Below are positions 1-6,516 of a stretch of 9,905 bases of DNA, in pieces; the first letter of the stretch is position 1, and each line of letters opens with the position of its first letter. The stretch is from contig JAGRMP010000366.1 of the NCBI GenBank assembly GCA_020441225.1, positions 6,536-16,440 on the forward strand. Reading direction: 5' to 3'. Under the pieces are notes generated by a model. The model saw nothing but the letters and a program-made list of their open reading frames with translations. It made no database searches and was not told where the DNA came from. A program made the position numbers and the translations under genes. Source of the DNA: Maritimibacter sp. (GTDB taxonomy: Bacteria > Pseudomonadota > Alphaproteobacteria > Rhodobacterales > Rhodobacteraceae).

Positions 1-316
1 GCAGTTGCGAGACGAGCTCGGCCAGCTCCAGCCGGCGGCGCAGCGGCGAGACGGCGGGCGGCAGATCGGCAAAGGCGGCGTCGCGGCCGAGGTCGGTCAC
101 CAGCCGGATCCGCGGCAGAAGCCGGGCGGGGCCGGTGTCGAACAGTTCGGCGAGGCGCCGTCCCATCCGCCGGGTGTTGACGTAGAGCGTGACGCGGGCG
201 AGCGCTTCGGGCGGGGCGTCGCCCATCCGTGCGATCAGCCCCGCGACCAGCTGAGCCGGATAGTCGACCCCGGGGGGCAGGGCGAACAGCCGGGGTTTGT
301 CAGTGGGGTCAAACAT
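1..316 (-). CDS. addB: Double-strand break repair protein AddB, N-terminal part (cut by window edge)
   Basis: AddB is the non-motor, nuclease-bearing partner of AddA in the alphaproteobacterial RecBCD-like complex that processes double-strand breaks for RecA. Only the first 105 codons are here. The protein begins MFDPTDKPRLFALPPGVDYP and continues with a stretch rich in paired arginines (TRRMGRRLAELF) followed by LLPRIRLVTDLG. I recognise this as the start of alphaproteobacterial AddB. The C-terminal nuclease domain with its iron-sulfur cysteines would lie outside the window. The ATG at 316-314 overlaps the end of the upstream nucleotidyltransferase gene by 8 bp (ATGTTTGA), which suggests translational coupling. 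addA would be expected next, but this cannot be seen. Identification rests on family resemblance from memory. Confidence 0.85.
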   Translation of the reverse strand, partial: MFDPTDKPRLFALPPGVDYPAQLVAGLIARMGDAPPEALARVTLYVNTRRMGRRLAELFDTGPARLLPRIRLVTDLGRDAAFADLPPAVSPLRRRLELAELVSQL

Positions 317-1001
317 CCCGCGCGCCCGCGAGCAGCGTTTCGGCCTCTGTGATCCCTGCGGGGTGGCCGACATCGCACCAGCCGCCCGCGTGCACCGTGC
401 CGTAGAGCCGGCCTTTCGCGGCCATCTCGTCCCAGATCAGGTTTACCGAAAACACCTCGTCCTCCACCGCCGCGAGCCCCTCCGTGCGGAGGATCTGCGC
501 CCCAACGTAGACCAGCCCCGGCCCCCGTTCCAGCCGGCCATCGGGATGCAGGTGGAAATCGCCCGTGCCCTTGTGCCCGATGGCGCGGGCGCGGGGCACG
601 AGCAGCAAGAGCGCATCCATCAGCGCCGGGTCCCAGGCGGCGGCAAGCGTGTCGAACGGGTTCGGCCCGGTCCAGACGGCATCGGCATTGATCGTGTAGA
701 CCGGGTCCGGGCCGAGGAGCGGCAACGCGCGGCGCAGCCCGCCGCCGGTTTCAAGGAGCACGGTTTCACGGGAGAGGGTCACGCCGCGCTTGGTAAGGTG
801 CGCTTCGAGCACCTCCGGCAGGTAGTGCAGATTGGCGACCTTGCGGGCGATCCCGGCAGCGTCGACAAGGTCGAGCGCATGGTCGATAAGCGGTTTGCCG
901 GCCACCTCGATCAGCGGTTTGGGCCGCGTCTCGGTGAGCGCGCCCATCCTCGTGCCCCGTCCGGCGGCAAAGATCATCACGGTGTCCGGTCGCGCATTCA
1001 T
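309..1001 (-). CDS. murU: MurU-type nucleotidyltransferase (N-acetylmuramate-1-phosphate uridylyltransferase)
   Basis: This 230-residue protein belongs to the sugar-1-phosphate nucleotidyltransferase family and probably makes UDP-MurNAc from UTP and MurNAc-1-phosphate in peptidoglycan recycling. Visible motifs are the N-terminal nucleotide loop FAAGRGTRM (residues 11-19) followed by RPKPL (26-30), the ETGGGLR segment (84-90), the metal-binding NAD (105-107) and a C-terminal WCDVGHP (208-214). The length is about right for MurU and too short for GlmU or GalU. I chose the ATG at 1001-999 because it sits just before the nucleotide loop and overlaps the upstream kinase stop as ATGA; an in-frame extension to 1259 only shadows the kinase gene. 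The pairing with an AmgK-like kinase is what points to MurU rather than another pyrophosphorylase. Substrate is inferred. Confidence 0.85.
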   Translation of the reverse strand: MNARPDTVMIFAAGRGTRMGALTETRPKPLIEVAGKPLIDHALDLVDAAGIARKVANLHYLPEVLEAHLTKRGVTLSRETVLLETGGGLRRALPLLGPDPVYTINADAVWTGPNPFDTLAAAWDPALMDALLLLVPRARAIGHKGTGDFHLHPDGRLERGPGLVYVGAQILRTEGLAAVEDEVFSVNLIWDEMAAKGRLYGTVHAGGWCDVGHPAGITEAETLLAGARDV

Positions 1002-1987
1002 CGGTCTTTGAGCCTTGCGACGATCTCGGGCGTGGGCGGTGGCAGATCGGCAAGCAACCGCGATTTCAGCCGGGTTAGAGACACATGTTCCAGATCCTCG
1101 ACCAAAAGCGCCCAGGTGCGCGGCAGGTAATCGAGATAGCCGGGCTTGCCGTGTTCGGTCGCGAGCCGGGCGAAGATCCCGAGGATGCGCAGGTTGCGCT
1201 GCACCGCGAGCAGCGGCCAGGCCGCGCCCGGATCGATCCCGGTCGCCGCGCTGTAGCACGCCTGCATCCGGGCCACCGTCTCCTGTGTCACATCGCGCCG
1301 CGCGTCGCGGGCGAGCGAGACGAGGTCGTAGAGCGGGTGGCCCAGCCCGGCGTCCTGGTAATCGATCAACCCCACGCGCGCGGGACCGGCACGCTCGGGC
1401 AGCCAGAACAGGTTGCCGGCATGAAAATCCCTGAGCGCCAAAACCGGTTGCCAGGGTGGCAGCGCTGCGAAAGCCTCGGCCAGCAGCGCCTGCATTTCGC
1501 GTTTCGCAGCGGGGTCCGCGCGGCCGGTAACCGCGGCCAGGTAGCTGTCATAGACCAGCCCCGCCTGGTCGGTGAGCGTCGCCGGGCCCAGATCCGGCGC
1601 GGGCGGCGCGGGCACGGCGTGGAGCGCGGCGAGCGTCTTAGTCGCCGCTTCGAACAGAGCGCCCTCCCGCGACGGATCGGCCGCAAGCAGGGCGGGGAAA
1701 AGCCCGTCGCCGAAATCTTCGAGCAGCAGCAGCCCGGCCTCCGGATCGCTTGCAAGAATGCGCGGCGCCGACAGCCCGCAGCCCAGCAGATGCGCGGTGA
1801 CGGCGACGAAGCGGCCCAGCGCCACCCGGTCTCCGACCGCATCCATCAGCACCGCGCTTTCGCCGGTGCGCCACAGCCGCAGGTACCGGCGGCTGGAGGC
1901 ATCGCCCGCCAGCGGCGCCCGCTCCGCGTCCGCCCAGCCGGCCCCGGCGAGGAAGCGCTCGATCGCAGCCGCGCGCTCAGCCGGCAT
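998..1987 (-). CDS. amgK: AmgK-type anomeric amino-sugar kinase (aminoglycoside phosphotransferase fold)
   Basis: A 329-residue cytoplasmic kinase of the APH/choline kinase fold. Its probable job is ATP-dependent phosphorylation of MurNAc (and GlcNAc) at the anomeric carbon, which feeds the adjacent MurU. Visible elements are GDASSRRYLR (28-37) as the nucleotide-binding loop, LLLLEDFGD (86-94) in the hinge, the catalytic loop LRDFHAGNLFW (185-195, catalytic Asp187, Asn192), and IDYQDAGLGHPLYDLVSL (208-225) with metal-binding Asp209. The catalytic loop lacks the first histidine of the usual H-x-D-x-H-x-x-N form, which I believe is common in alphaproteobacterial homologues. The start overlaps tsaE by 11 bp and the stop overlaps murU by 4 bp, so all three are probably made from one message. 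True aminoglycoside resistance is unlikely given this context. Confidence 0.85.
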   Translation of the reverse strand: MPAERAAAIERFLAGAGWADAERAPLAGDASSRRYLRLWRTGESAVLMDAVGDRVALGRFVAVTAHLLGCGLSAPRILASDPEAGLLLLEDFGDGLFPALLAADPSREGALFEAATKTLAALHAVPAPPAPDLGPATLTDQAGLVYDSYLAAVTGRADPAAKREMQALLAEAFAALPPWQPVLALRDFHAGNLFWLPERAGPARVGLIDYQDAGLGHPLYDLVSLARDARRDVTQETVARMQACYSAATGIDPGAAWPLLAVQRNLRILGIFARLATEHGKPGYLDYLPRTWALLVEDLEHVSLTRLKSRLLADLPPPTPEIVARLKDR

Positions 1988-2468
1988 CGGAGAGCGCCTC
2001 GAGCCGCGCCGCCCAGCCCGGCGCGTCGGAGCCTGCGGTCACCACCCGGGTTTCGGGCGCATCGCCGGCCGCAAACGTGAGCACCAGCGCGCCTTCCGGG
2101 GCCAGATCGCCCAGCCGGTCGGGCCATTCGACGAGGCAGATCGCGTCGTCGAAGGCGTCGGTGAGCCCCAGTTCCTCGACCTCGTCGGGATGGGTGAGCC
2201 GGTAGAGATCGGCGTGCCAGATTTCGACCCGGCCGGTGTCGTAGGTCTGGACCAGGGTAAAGGTGGGCGAAGGCACGTCCTCGACCGGCGCGCCGTCTGC
2301 GGCGAGCCTTGCCTGGATCAGCGACCGGGCGAAATGGGTCTTGCCGCTGCCGATCTGGCCTTCGAGCAGCAGCACGTCGCCCGGGGCCAGCCCGGGGGCC
2401 AGCGCCCGGGCAAAGCGCGCGGTCTCGTCCGGCGAGGTGAAGGTGAACTGGCGAAACGGGGCCGTCAT
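1977..2468 (-). CDS. tsaE: tRNA threonylcarbamoyladenosine biosynthesis ATPase TsaE
   Basis: TsaE is the small ATPase that works with TsaB and TsaD to place the t6A modification at position 37 of ANN-decoding tRNAs. The 163-residue product has a Walker A motif GQIGSGKTH (37-45), the family signature PSPTFTLVQTY (66-76) as switch I, HADLYRL (85-91), and VEWPDRLGD (113-121) near the usual VEWxE position. The length matches the family. The ATG at 2468-2466 is the first in frame and puts a short helix before the Walker A strand, as expected. It lies 54 bp downstream of the PAS-protein gene and overlaps amgK by 11 bp, so it may be read from its own promoter or by readthrough. The overlap with peptidoglycan recycling genes is probably operon economy rather than a shared pathway. 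Confidence 0.93.
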   Translation of the reverse strand: MTAPFRQFTFTSPDETARFARALAPGLAPGDVLLLEGQIGSGKTHFARSLIQARLAADGAPVEDVPSPTFTLVQTYDTGRVEIWHADLYRLTHPDEVEELGLTDAFDDAICLVEWPDRLGDLAPEGALVLTFAAGDAPETRVVTAGSDAPGWAARLEALSDAG

Positions 2469-2502
2469 GGCCCCGTTGTACCCGAGTTGTCCGGTGCCGC
2501 AA

Positions 2503-2517
2503 GCGGCGCGTCGCCGC
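2503..2517 (-). repeat. Short GC hairpin between the PAS gene and tsaE
   Basis: GCGGCG and CGCCGC, 6-bp arms with a 3-nt loop, lie directly downstream of the PAS-protein stop codon. There is no T-tract on either strand, so a classical intrinsic terminator is not supported. It may slow or partly end transcription between the two genes, or be chance in GC-rich DNA. Confidence 0.25.
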
Positions 2518-2522
2518 CCGGT

Positions 2523-4154
2523 TCAGGCGTGCAGCGGCGAGCTGTTGGCGGCGGTCGTCTTCGGCCGCGCCGCCGGAGCGGGCACCCGGCCCGGCTGCAG
2601 CGCCGGGGCTGCGGCGGCGACGGTGAAATCGACCAGGGTTGCGCCGCGGGTCAGCGGGGTCACCCGGGTGAGCAGGCTGCGCCCGTCGGTCAGCGCGATC
2701 CGGGTCCGCCAGGTGCCGTGGCGGTCGCGCCGTGCGATCAGCCCGCGCAGCTCTTCCCAGGCCGGGGTCGGCGCCGAGCGTTTCTGCCAGGCGGCAAGCG
2801 CGTCGTTCAGGGTGACCTCGCCGACCATGGTCGAGGGATCACTGCCCCAGAGCCGGGCATAAGCGCTGTTGGAGATCGACAGCGTACCACCCGTGCCGAA
2901 GACGGCCACTGCCTGCGGCAGCGCATCGAGCACCGCCTGCCCGGTTTCCAGCTCGGTACGGAACCGCCGCGACACCGAAATTTCCGCCGAGATGTCCTCG
3001 AACAGCAGCGCCACGGCGCCGTCGGGATGCGGTCGGCCGGTCACGCGATAGGTCTGCCCGGTCGGCAGCGCCCAGGTCTCTTCGTAGGTCCCGTTCTGCG
3101 CCGCAGCCTCGAGGTCCGACATCTGCTGGCGCCAGCTGCGGTAATCCTTGGGCTCCGGCATCATCCGCGCCTCGCGCAGCCGGTCGAGAAAGGCCGAGAA
3201 GCTGGGCTTCGAGATCAGGAAGGAGGCCGGCAGCATGGTCAGGTCCATGAGCGCCGGGTTGAACAGCGCCAGTTCCCGGGCGCGGTTGAAGATCACGAGG
3301 CCAATCGGCAGCGCGGCAAAGGTCTTGGTCAGCGTGGTGACGAATTCCTGCAGGGTCGACTCGGCCTTGACCAGCCGGTCCACCGGGGTCGCGGTAAACA
3401 CCTTGTCGCCTTCCGCCGTGTCGGTCTCGGTCACGTCGAACCAGTGGCGGGTTTCCTCCGTGCCGATGGTCACTGCGGCGCGGTGCGGGGTTTCTTCGTC
3501 CTTCCCGCTCGCGACCGCGGCGGTGTCGTGATCGAGGTTGAACACCCGGGCCGGCGGCCAGGGCGGAACGTCGCCGTCGGCCGACATCCCATCGGCGAGC
3601 GCCATATAAGCGGCATTGCACCAGGTGATTACGCCGCCGTGATCCTCGCGCCATTGCGGGAAGGGGTTGGTTTCGGCGCTGGTGCGCAGAAGTTTCAGCT
3701 CCCGCTTCATCGCCAGAAGGCTGTGCTGGTCGTAGCCAATGCCGGCGACAGCGTCCGGATCGACATCGTCGAGCGTGATCCGGGCGACGCCGTCATGCCA
3801 CTCCGCCCTCAGCCGGCTGGTGCCGTCGGACGAGGTGAGCTGCAGTTCGCCTACCTCGGCAAGGTCGCCGATCAGCTCGCCGAGCCGCGGAAAGCGTGGG
3901 CTGAGAAGGGCGGCGAGATGCGACCAGGCGGTGCCCCGGCGCGGGGCCGAGTCGAGCAGATGCCGGCCGGCCGGCGTGGCGTCAAGCAGGGTCTCGTTCT
4001 CGAAAATGAAGACGACCGAGTCCCGTTCCGCTTCGGTGAACCGGCGCAGATTGCTGGACTTGCGGCGGTCGAACATGCCGAAGACCAGCAGGACGGCGAG
4101 GGCGATGACGAAAGCGGAGCCGACAAGCGCGAGGGCGAAGAGCGTATGTGTCAT
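2523..4154 (-). CDS. Membrane-anchored multi-PAS signalling protein without a kinase domain, DivL-like
   Basis: The 543-residue protein has one N-terminal membrane segment (about residues 5-27), a basic stop-transfer stretch DRRKSSNLRR (29-38), and then about four PAS-like modules: 45-130, 154-260 (QWREDHGGVITWCNAAYMAL), 274-390 (ALPIGLVIFNRARELALFNP, PAS_7-like) and 405-510 (LDALPQAVAVFGTGGTLSIS). It ends in an Ala/Pro-rich tail. No H-box, N-box or glycine-rich ATP-binding motif is present, so it cannot be a kinase by itself. I recall that the DivL homologue of Rhodobacter capsulatus is such a kinase-less PAS protein acting in the CckA-ChpT-CtrA pathway. The CtrA-type box just upstream fits that idea, but the name is inference. 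The start at 4154 places the membrane helix at the N-terminus; no strong Shine-Dalgarno sequence is seen. Confidence 0.8.
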   Translation of the reverse strand: MTHTLFALALVGSAFVIALAVLLVFGMFDRRKSSNLRRFTEAERDSVVFIFENETLLDATPAGRHLLDSAPRRGTAWSHLAALLSPRFPRLGELIGDLAEVGELQLTSSDGTSRLRAEWHDGVARITLDDVDPDAVAGIGYDQHSLLAMKRELKLLRTSAETNPFPQWREDHGGVITWCNAAYMALADGMSADGDVPPWPPARVFNLDHDTAAVASGKDEETPHRAAVTIGTEETRHWFDVTETDTAEGDKVFTATPVDRLVKAESTLQEFVTTLTKTFAALPIGLVIFNRARELALFNPALMDLTMLPASFLISKPSFSAFLDRLREARMMPEPKDYRSWRQQMSDLEAAAQNGTYEETWALPTGQTYRVTGRPHPDGAVALLFEDISAEISVSRRFRTELETGQAVLDALPQAVAVFGTGGTLSISNSAYARLWGSDPSTMVGEVTLNDALAAWQKRSAPTPAWEELRGLIARRDRHGTWRTRIALTDGRSLLTRVTPLTRGATLVDFTVAAAAPALQPGRVPAPAARPKTTAANSSPLHA

Positions 4155-4187
4155 GGCGAGTGTCCGAATGGATCGCTTGGTCCGTTA

Positions 4188-4220
4188 ACCCTATCCCAGC
4201 ACTGGTTAACGAAGGCTTAA
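4188..4220 (-). promoter_or_regulatory. CtrA-type box (TTAA-N7-TTAA) with possible -10 for the PAS gene
   Basis: On the minus strand TTAAGCCTTCGTTAAC (4220-4205) is an exact match to the CtrA consensus TTAA-N7-TTAAC. A possible -10 hexamer TAGGGT lies at 4193-4188, so the box sits where the -35 element would be, as at CtrA-activated promoters. Transcription would then begin about 27 nt before the PAS-protein ATG. A further TTAA lies at 4185-4188. By eye, every TTAA in the window falls within 4185-4253. Binding by CtrA is inferred; no ctrA gene is in view. Confidence 0.55.
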
Positions 4221-4235
4221 GCGACCTCGCGCGGC

Positions 4236-4291
4236 TCAAGCGCCGAAGGTTAAGCGCCGAAGGTCAGGCGCCGAAGGTCAGGCGCCGAACT
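4236..4291 (-). repeat. 14-bp tandem repeat, four copies, across the regB stop codon
   Basis: Four consecutive 14-bp units start at 4236, 4250, 4264 and 4278 (plus strand consensus TYARGCGCCGAAGG; the last unit ends in CT). On the coding strand each unit ends in a stop codon: TGA for regB itself, then TGA, TAA, TGA. Because 14 is not a multiple of three, the stops fall in all three frames. GGCGCC in neighbouring copies could pair to make a 6-bp hairpin with an 8-nt loop. Replication slippage is the likely origin. Confidence 0.85.
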
Positions 4292-5684
4292 GCACGTTCT
4301 CGCCCAGCGCCGGGGTCCGTTCCTCGGCCTCGATCCCGCCTTCGCCGCGCCCGCGGTCCCAGTTGACCTCGACAATCGCGCCCAGCGGTTCGCCGGGATG
4401 GGCCTTGCCGGTATAGGGCGCGGTTCCGTTGACGAAAGCCAGCTCAGCCCCGGTCCGCTCAAGCAGGGTCTTGGCGATGAACAGGCCCAGCCCCATGCCT
4501 TCGTATTCCGGCCTCCGGCTGTCGCGGCCCTGGCGCGCGCCGCGGCGCAGGAACGGGTCGCCGATCCGACCCAAGAGGTGCGGCGGGTAGCCGGTGCCGT
4601 CGTCGATGACCCGCACCGTGAGCGTGCGGTCGGTCCAGCAGGTCTCGACCCAGACCGTGGTCGCGGCGAAATCGACGGCGTTCTGGATCAGGTTCCTGAG
4701 CGCGTGGATCAGCTCCGGCCGGCGCAGGACCATCAGGTCCTCTGCCGCGGCATCGCCTTCGCCGGGGCGGCGGCGGATGACGATTTCCTTGCCGCGGTCG
4801 CGGTGCGGCTCCGCGGCCTCCTCGATCACCGCGGTGAGCAGCGCCTGGCGCAGGTGCAGATCGTCTTTCCCGGTTCGGCCCATCGACCGCAGGATATCGC
4901 GGCAGCGGTTGGCCTGGTCGCGGATCAGCTCGGCGTCTTCGCGAAGTTCCGAGCCCGCGTCCAGTTCGTCGATCATTTCCGAGCTCACCAGCTTGATGGT
5001 GGCGAGCGGGGTGCCGAGCTCATGCGCGGCCGCGGCGACGACACCGCCAAGATCGGTGAGCTTCTGTTCCCGGGCGAGCGCCATCTGGGTGGCGAGCAGG
5101 CCCTGCGCCATCGACTGGATCTCGGCGCTGACCTGGCGGGTGTAGAAACCGACAAAGATGATCGCGATGACGATGGCCGCCCAATGGCCAAGCTCGAAGA
5201 CGTCCGGCAGCGCGAGGATCTCGCCGGTCGCAGTCCTGAGCGGGATGTGGAGCCAGACCATCAGCGTCACCAGTACGACGGCGGCGGCGCCGATCACCAG
5301 GGTCGAGCGCAGCGACAGCACCATCGCGCCGACGGTCACCGGGGCGACGATCAGCATCGCGAAGGGGTTGTTGAGACCGCCGGTCGCCGCCAGCAGCACG
5401 CCGAGCTGGAGGATGTCGAAGGCCAGTATCAGGGTCGCTTCGCGCTCGTTCAGCCGCCGGTTTTCCGGGAAGACGAAGTGAGAGACGACATTGGCGATGA
5501 TCGAGGCGCCGATGGCGACGGCACAAAGGCCGAGCTCGATCTGCACGCCGAACACGCGCTGGCTGACGGCGATGGCCACGATCTGCCCGGCCACGGCGGC
5601 CCAGCGCAGCACCGTGAGCGTGCGCAACCGGACCCGGCGTCCGGTCTGGTTGGTGTCGAACAGCGACGGCGCGGTCTCGGTCAT
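4278..5684 (-). CDS. regB: Redox-sensing histidine kinase RegB/PrrB
   Basis: RegB is the membrane sensor of the global redox system controlling photosynthesis, respiration, carbon and nitrogen fixation genes in Rhodobacter and relatives; it phosphorylates RegA when the quinone pool is reduced. The 468-residue protein has about six hydrophobic segments in residues 25-180, including the quinone-binding heptapeptide GGLNNPF (102-108). These are followed by the H-box HELGTPLATIKL with His221, the redox-active cysteine in RCRDILR (Cys261), N-box HALRNLIQNAVDFA (327-340), DDGTGYP (361-367) and GMGLGLFI (396-403). All expected catalytic and sensing residues are present. The ATG at 5684-5682 gives a length close to the known 460-residue proteins; a longer frame to 6314 lies antisense to senC and is not credible. 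It diverges from senC-regA as in Rhodobacter. The C-terminus falls inside the tandem repeat. Confidence 0.96.
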   Translation of the reverse strand: MTETAPSLFDTNQTGRRVRLRTLTVLRWAAVAGQIVAIAVSQRVFGVQIELGLCAVAIGASIIANVVSHFVFPENRRLNEREATLILAFDILQLGVLLAATGGLNNPFAMLIVAPVTVGAMVLSLRSTLVIGAAAVVLVTLMVWLHIPLRTATGEILALPDVFELGHWAAIVIAIIFVGFYTRQVSAEIQSMAQGLLATQMALAREQKLTDLGGVVAAAAHELGTPLATIKLVSSEMIDELDAGSELREDAELIRDQANRCRDILRSMGRTGKDDLHLRQALLTAVIEEAAEPHRDRGKEIVIRRRPGEGDAAAEDLMVLRRPELIHALRNLIQNAVDFAATTVWVETCWTDRTLTVRVIDDGTGYPPHLLGRIGDPFLRRGARQGRDSRRPEYEGMGLGLFIAKTLLERTGAELAFVNGTAPYTGKAHPGEPLGAIVEVNWDRGRGEGGIEAEERTPALGENVQFGA

Positions 5685-5725
5685 CACGATCTCTTGCGTT
5701 GGCTCCGGAGCGGAACCGGATATGG

Positions 5726-5755
5726 CATGCGCCCCTTGTATGTTGCCGGCGCATG
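5726..5755. promoter_or_regulatory. Inverted repeat in the regB-senC divergent spacer, candidate RegA site
   Basis: CATGCGCC (5726-5733) and GGCGCATG (5748-5755) are perfect 8-bp arms separated by 14 nt. The inner parts read GCGCC and GGCGC, which fit the GCGNC/GNCGC half-sites I recall for RegA/PrrA. The spacing is longer than usual for that protein. Autoregulation of this locus is known in Rhodobacter, so RegA binding here is plausible but inferred. Confidence 0.4.
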
Positions 5756-5764
5756 GAGGATCAA
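5735..5764 (-). promoter_or_regulatory. Possible regB promoter
   Basis: On the minus strand TTGATC (5764-5759) and TACAAG (5740-5735) are separated by 18 bp and match 4 of 6 bases each to sigma-70 hexamers. The predicted start would be near 5728, leaving about 43 nt of leader before the regB ATG. The inverted repeat listed at 5726-5755 overlaps this promoter, which would suit feedback control. Confidence 0.35.
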
Positions 5765-5790
5765 TGCCGCCGGAACCGGACCGGTCGTAC

Positions 5791-5796
5791 AGGAGG
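5791..5796 (+). promoter_or_regulatory. Ribosome binding site of senC
   Basis: A perfect AGGAGG lies 5 nt before the ATG at 5802 and fixes that start. It is the strongest Shine-Dalgarno sequence I see in the window. Confidence 0.85.
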
Positions 5797-5801
5797 TTGC
5801 C

Positions 5802-6434
5802 ATGCGTCCCGCCACACTCATCCCCGCCGCTGTTGTCGCCGTCGTGGCCGTGGGCGCGGGGGCCTGGTGGTTCGTCCAGGGCAGCGCGGGCGACGATCCC
5901 TTCGCCGCCTGCCGCGCCACCACGGTCGGCACCGGCGTCGCCTCGATCGGCGGGCCCTTGTCGCTCATCGACGAGAACGGCAATGCGGTGACCGAGGCCG
6001 AAGTGATCTCCAAGCCCACGCTGGTCTATTTCGGCTATACCTTCTGCCCCGACATCTGCCCGACCGACAATGCGCGCAACGCCGAGGCCATCGATCTGTT
6101 GTCGCAACAGGGCTACGACGTGGGTATGGCACTGATCTCGGTCGATCCCGAGCGCGACGATCCCGAGCGGCTGCGCGATTTCACCGATTACCTGCACCCC
6201 GAGGCGATGGGCTACACCGGCTCGATGGAGCAGATCCAGGCCGCGGCGCAGGCCTACAAGGCCTATTTCAAGAAGGAAGACGACCCCGACCCGGATTTCT
6301 ACCTGGTCGACCATTCCACCTTCACCTACCTGATGCTGCCCGGCACCGGCTTTGCCGATTTCTTCAAGCGCGACGTGACGCCGGCGGACATGGCCGAGCG
6401 GACGAGCTGCTTTGTCGAGGCCGCCGCAAAGTAG
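5802..6434 (+). CDS. senC: SCO1/SenC/PrrC copper-binding thioredoxin-fold protein
   Basis: SenC (PrrC) is a membrane-tethered periplasmic copper chaperone or thiol reductase needed for cbb3/aa3 cytochrome oxidase assembly; in Rhodobacter it also links oxidase activity to RegB signalling. The 210-residue product has an N-terminal membrane anchor (about 6-24), then a thioredoxin-like domain with the copper motif FCPDICPTD (Cys82, Cys86) and the distant ligand His171 in VDHSTFTYL. SVDPERDDPERL (113-124) is a typical SCO segment. Length is normal for the family. It is divergent from regB with a 117-bp spacer and is followed after 94 bp by regA. A transcript from the senC promoter could extend into regA, but regA also has a promoter candidate of its own. 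Confidence 0.95.
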   Translation: MRPATLIPAAVVAVVAVGAGAWWFVQGSAGDDPFAACRATTVGTGVASIGGPLSLIDENGNAVTEAEVISKPTLVYFGYTFCPDICPTDNARNAEAIDLLSQQGYDVGMALISVDPERDDPERLRDFTDYLHPEAMGYTGSMEQIQAAAQAYKAYFKKEDDPDPDFYLVDHSTFTYLMLPGTGFADFFKRDVTPADMAERTSCFVEAAAK

Positions 6435-6465
6435 GCCCCGCGACGTATTCCACTCCTGCGATAAA

Positions 6466-6494
6466 TTGACCTGCGGCGACCTTCCGCATAGGGT
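6466..6494 (+). promoter_or_regulatory. Promoter of regA with inverted repeat filling the spacer
   Basis: TTGACC (6466-6471) and TAGGGT (6489-6494) are spaced by exactly 17 bp, with the conserved TTGAC and TA---T positions present. The 17-bp spacer is itself an inverted repeat, TGCGG-N7-CCGCA (6472-6488). Predicted initiation near 6501 gives a leader of about 28 nt ending in a good ribosome binding site. The spacer palindrome is a likely operator; what binds is unknown. Confidence 0.5.
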
Positions 6495-6516
6495 GCGTCA
6501 GACGAGCGTAATGAGC

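Noticed and set aside
998..1987. Aminoglycoside resistance gene
   Set aside because: The fold is shared with aminoglycoside phosphotransferases, but the GDASSRRY signature and the overlap with a MurU-type gene point to a housekeeping amino-sugar kinase.
3962..3975. 14-bp palindrome GCCGGCCGGCCGGC
   Set aside because: It lies inside the PAS-protein coding region and is a simple CCGG run expected by chance in GC-rich coding DNA.
1572..4220. Very long open frame of about 880 codons on the plus strand
   Set aside because: It lies antisense to amgK, tsaE and the PAS gene, all of which have clear motifs. High GC with G/C at third positions commonly leaves the opposite strand open, and the translation is low-complexity and Arg/Gly-rich.
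4398..5801. Long plus-strand open frame antisense to regB that runs into senC
   Set aside because: regB is certain on the other strand, and senC has a perfect ribosome binding site at its own ATG at 5802. The upstream extension has no recognisable domain.
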